Positions 63,261 to 64,000 of a stretch of 64,000 nt of DNA are shown here, in pieces; the stretch's first letter is position 1; each line of letters opens with the position of its first letter. This DNA is from Algibacter sp. (GTDB lineage Bacteria > Bacteroidota > Bacteroidia > Flavobacteriales > Flavobacteriaceae). The position numbers were made by a program, and so were the translations under genes. Below the pieces are notes generated by a model. It made no database searches. It was not told the DNA's origin and saw nothing but the letters and a program-made list of their open reading frames with translations. The stretch lies in assembly GCF_029245835.1 (NCBI RefSeq), contig NZ_JAQWOO010000032.1:62001-126000 (forward strand), given 5' to 3'.

Positions 63261-64000
63261 ATTTGTTTTTTTAAGTATGCTATTGGCATCGCAAGTGTCA
63301 TTATTTGCTCAAGAATTAATCACACCAGAAAAAGCAGTGAGTCTCGCTTTAGAAAACAACTACGGTATTAAATTGGTTAATACAGATGTTGAGGTTGCGA
63401 AGAATAACGCAAATATTTTAAATTCAGGTTATTTACCAACGTTAACGGGAAATGCAGGAGCAACTTATAATAGAGATAATACGGAGGCTGAATTTGCAGA
63501 TGGTCGTGTAACGGTTTTAAACGGTGCGGAAAGTTCTAGATATAATGCGTCAGTAGATTTAAATTACACCTTGTTTGATGGTTTAGGGCGTTCTTATAAT
63601 TATAAACAACTCAAAGAAACCCAAAAATTAACCGAGTTACAAGCACGAGAAACTATTGAGAATACAATACTTCAGCTTTTTACTATATATTATAATGTTG
63701 CTGAACGAACTGAAAATACTAATGCTATTTTGCAAACTTTAGCTATTTCTAAAGAGCGATTAACACGTGCAAAGTACCAATTTGACTATGGGCAAAATAC
63801 TAAATTAGGCGTGCTTAATGCCGAAGTAGATATTAATAATGATAGTATTAGTTTAATGAATTCAGAACAGCAGTTAAGAAACTCTAAACGCGATTTGAAT
63901 CTTGTTTTAGGAAATACTTTAAAAGAGACGTTTAGAATTGATACTAAAATTGAGTTTAAAACACTTTATGATAAAGCGGCGCTTTTAGAGAAGGCTAAAG
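63251..64000 (+). CDS. TolC-family outer-membrane efflux channel (5' part)
   Basis: The frame is open from the ATG at 63251 to the end of the window (250 codons); the gene continues beyond it. Signal peptide MNIKFVFLSMLLASQVSLFA, then the first outer-membrane efflux repeat: LITPEKAVSLALENNYGIKL, a long helix, the strand pair NYTLFDGLGRSYNYKQLKE and a second helix with KYQFDYGQNTKLGVLNAEVD. It completes a three-part efflux system with the two genes upstream and overlaps the pump gene by ten bases. Confidence 0.93.

Overview
The window is chromosomal DNA from a member of the Bacteroidota, almost certainly a marine-type Flavobacteriaceae. Evidence: very AT-rich DNA; gliding/type IX secretion genes (gldB, gldC, gldKLMN); a secreted protein with a type A sorting domain; exosortase XrtF with its partner; a HYC_CC_PP protein; few Shine-Dalgarno sequences; and many upstream regions carrying the Bacteroidota promoter form TTG-N19~21-TAnnTTTG. 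The genus cannot be fixed from the sequence. No tRNA, rRNA, CRISPR array, transposase or prophage was recognised, and the content is mostly core genome.

Layout. 1-7.3 kb: end of a DAHP synthase/chorismate mutase fusion, then rsgA, dtd, a YdjM-like membrane protein, a MazG-like enzyme, aroA, queA and rlmN. 7.4-9.6 kb: a T9SS cargo protein and a polyprenyl diphosphate synthase. 9.6-13 kb: the ATP-grasp / alpha-E / transglutaminase trio. 13.2-15.7 kb: ECF sigma factor, membrane partner and envelope protein. 15.8-20.7 kb: dnaG, a LuxR-type response regulator, nadE, gldB, gldC. 20.7-29.5 kb (minus strand): a small secreted protein, a lipoprotein resembling peptide deformylase, then rodA, mrdA, mreD, mreC, mreB and purH. 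29.7-36.1 kb: UPF0158 protein, free-Met sulfoxide reductase-like protein, xrtF pair, a heavy-metal module (HYC_CC_PP, HMA-MauE, TonB receptor, HMA) and a GIY-YIG-like protein. 36.2-43.2 kb (minus strand): groEL, groES, secG, a TPR protein, lptE, a sigma-54 activator, miaB. 43.5-50.2 kb: LVIVD lipoprotein, two paralogous membrane proteins, topA, a degenerate arginase-fold protein. 50.4-56.3 kb: gldKLMN and an FAD oxidoreductase. 56.5-64 kb: DUF983 protein, ABC-F ATPase, and an RND efflux operon that runs off the end.

How the genes connect. GldKLMN form the core and motor of the type IX secretion system, GldB and GldC belong to the gliding machinery, and the 7.4 kb protein is a likely substrate. 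MreBCD, PBP2 and RodA form the rod elongasome, and LptE, SecG and MreC/D add to envelope biogenesis. The metal module pairs an outer-membrane receptor with periplasmic and membrane metal-binding domains.

Most notable: (i) an arginase-fold protein beside gldK with most metal ligands replaced; (ii) a DnaG lacking all four zinc ligands; (iii) a response regulator with Glu in place of the phospho-acceptor Asp; (iv) a lipoprotein with an intact deformylase active site behind rodA; (v) several families of short palindromic or heptad intergenic repeats, one supplying the miaB stop codon and one coinciding with the lptE signal-peptide codons. No wholly new system was identified; the least understood multi-gene units are the ATP-grasp trio and the metal module.
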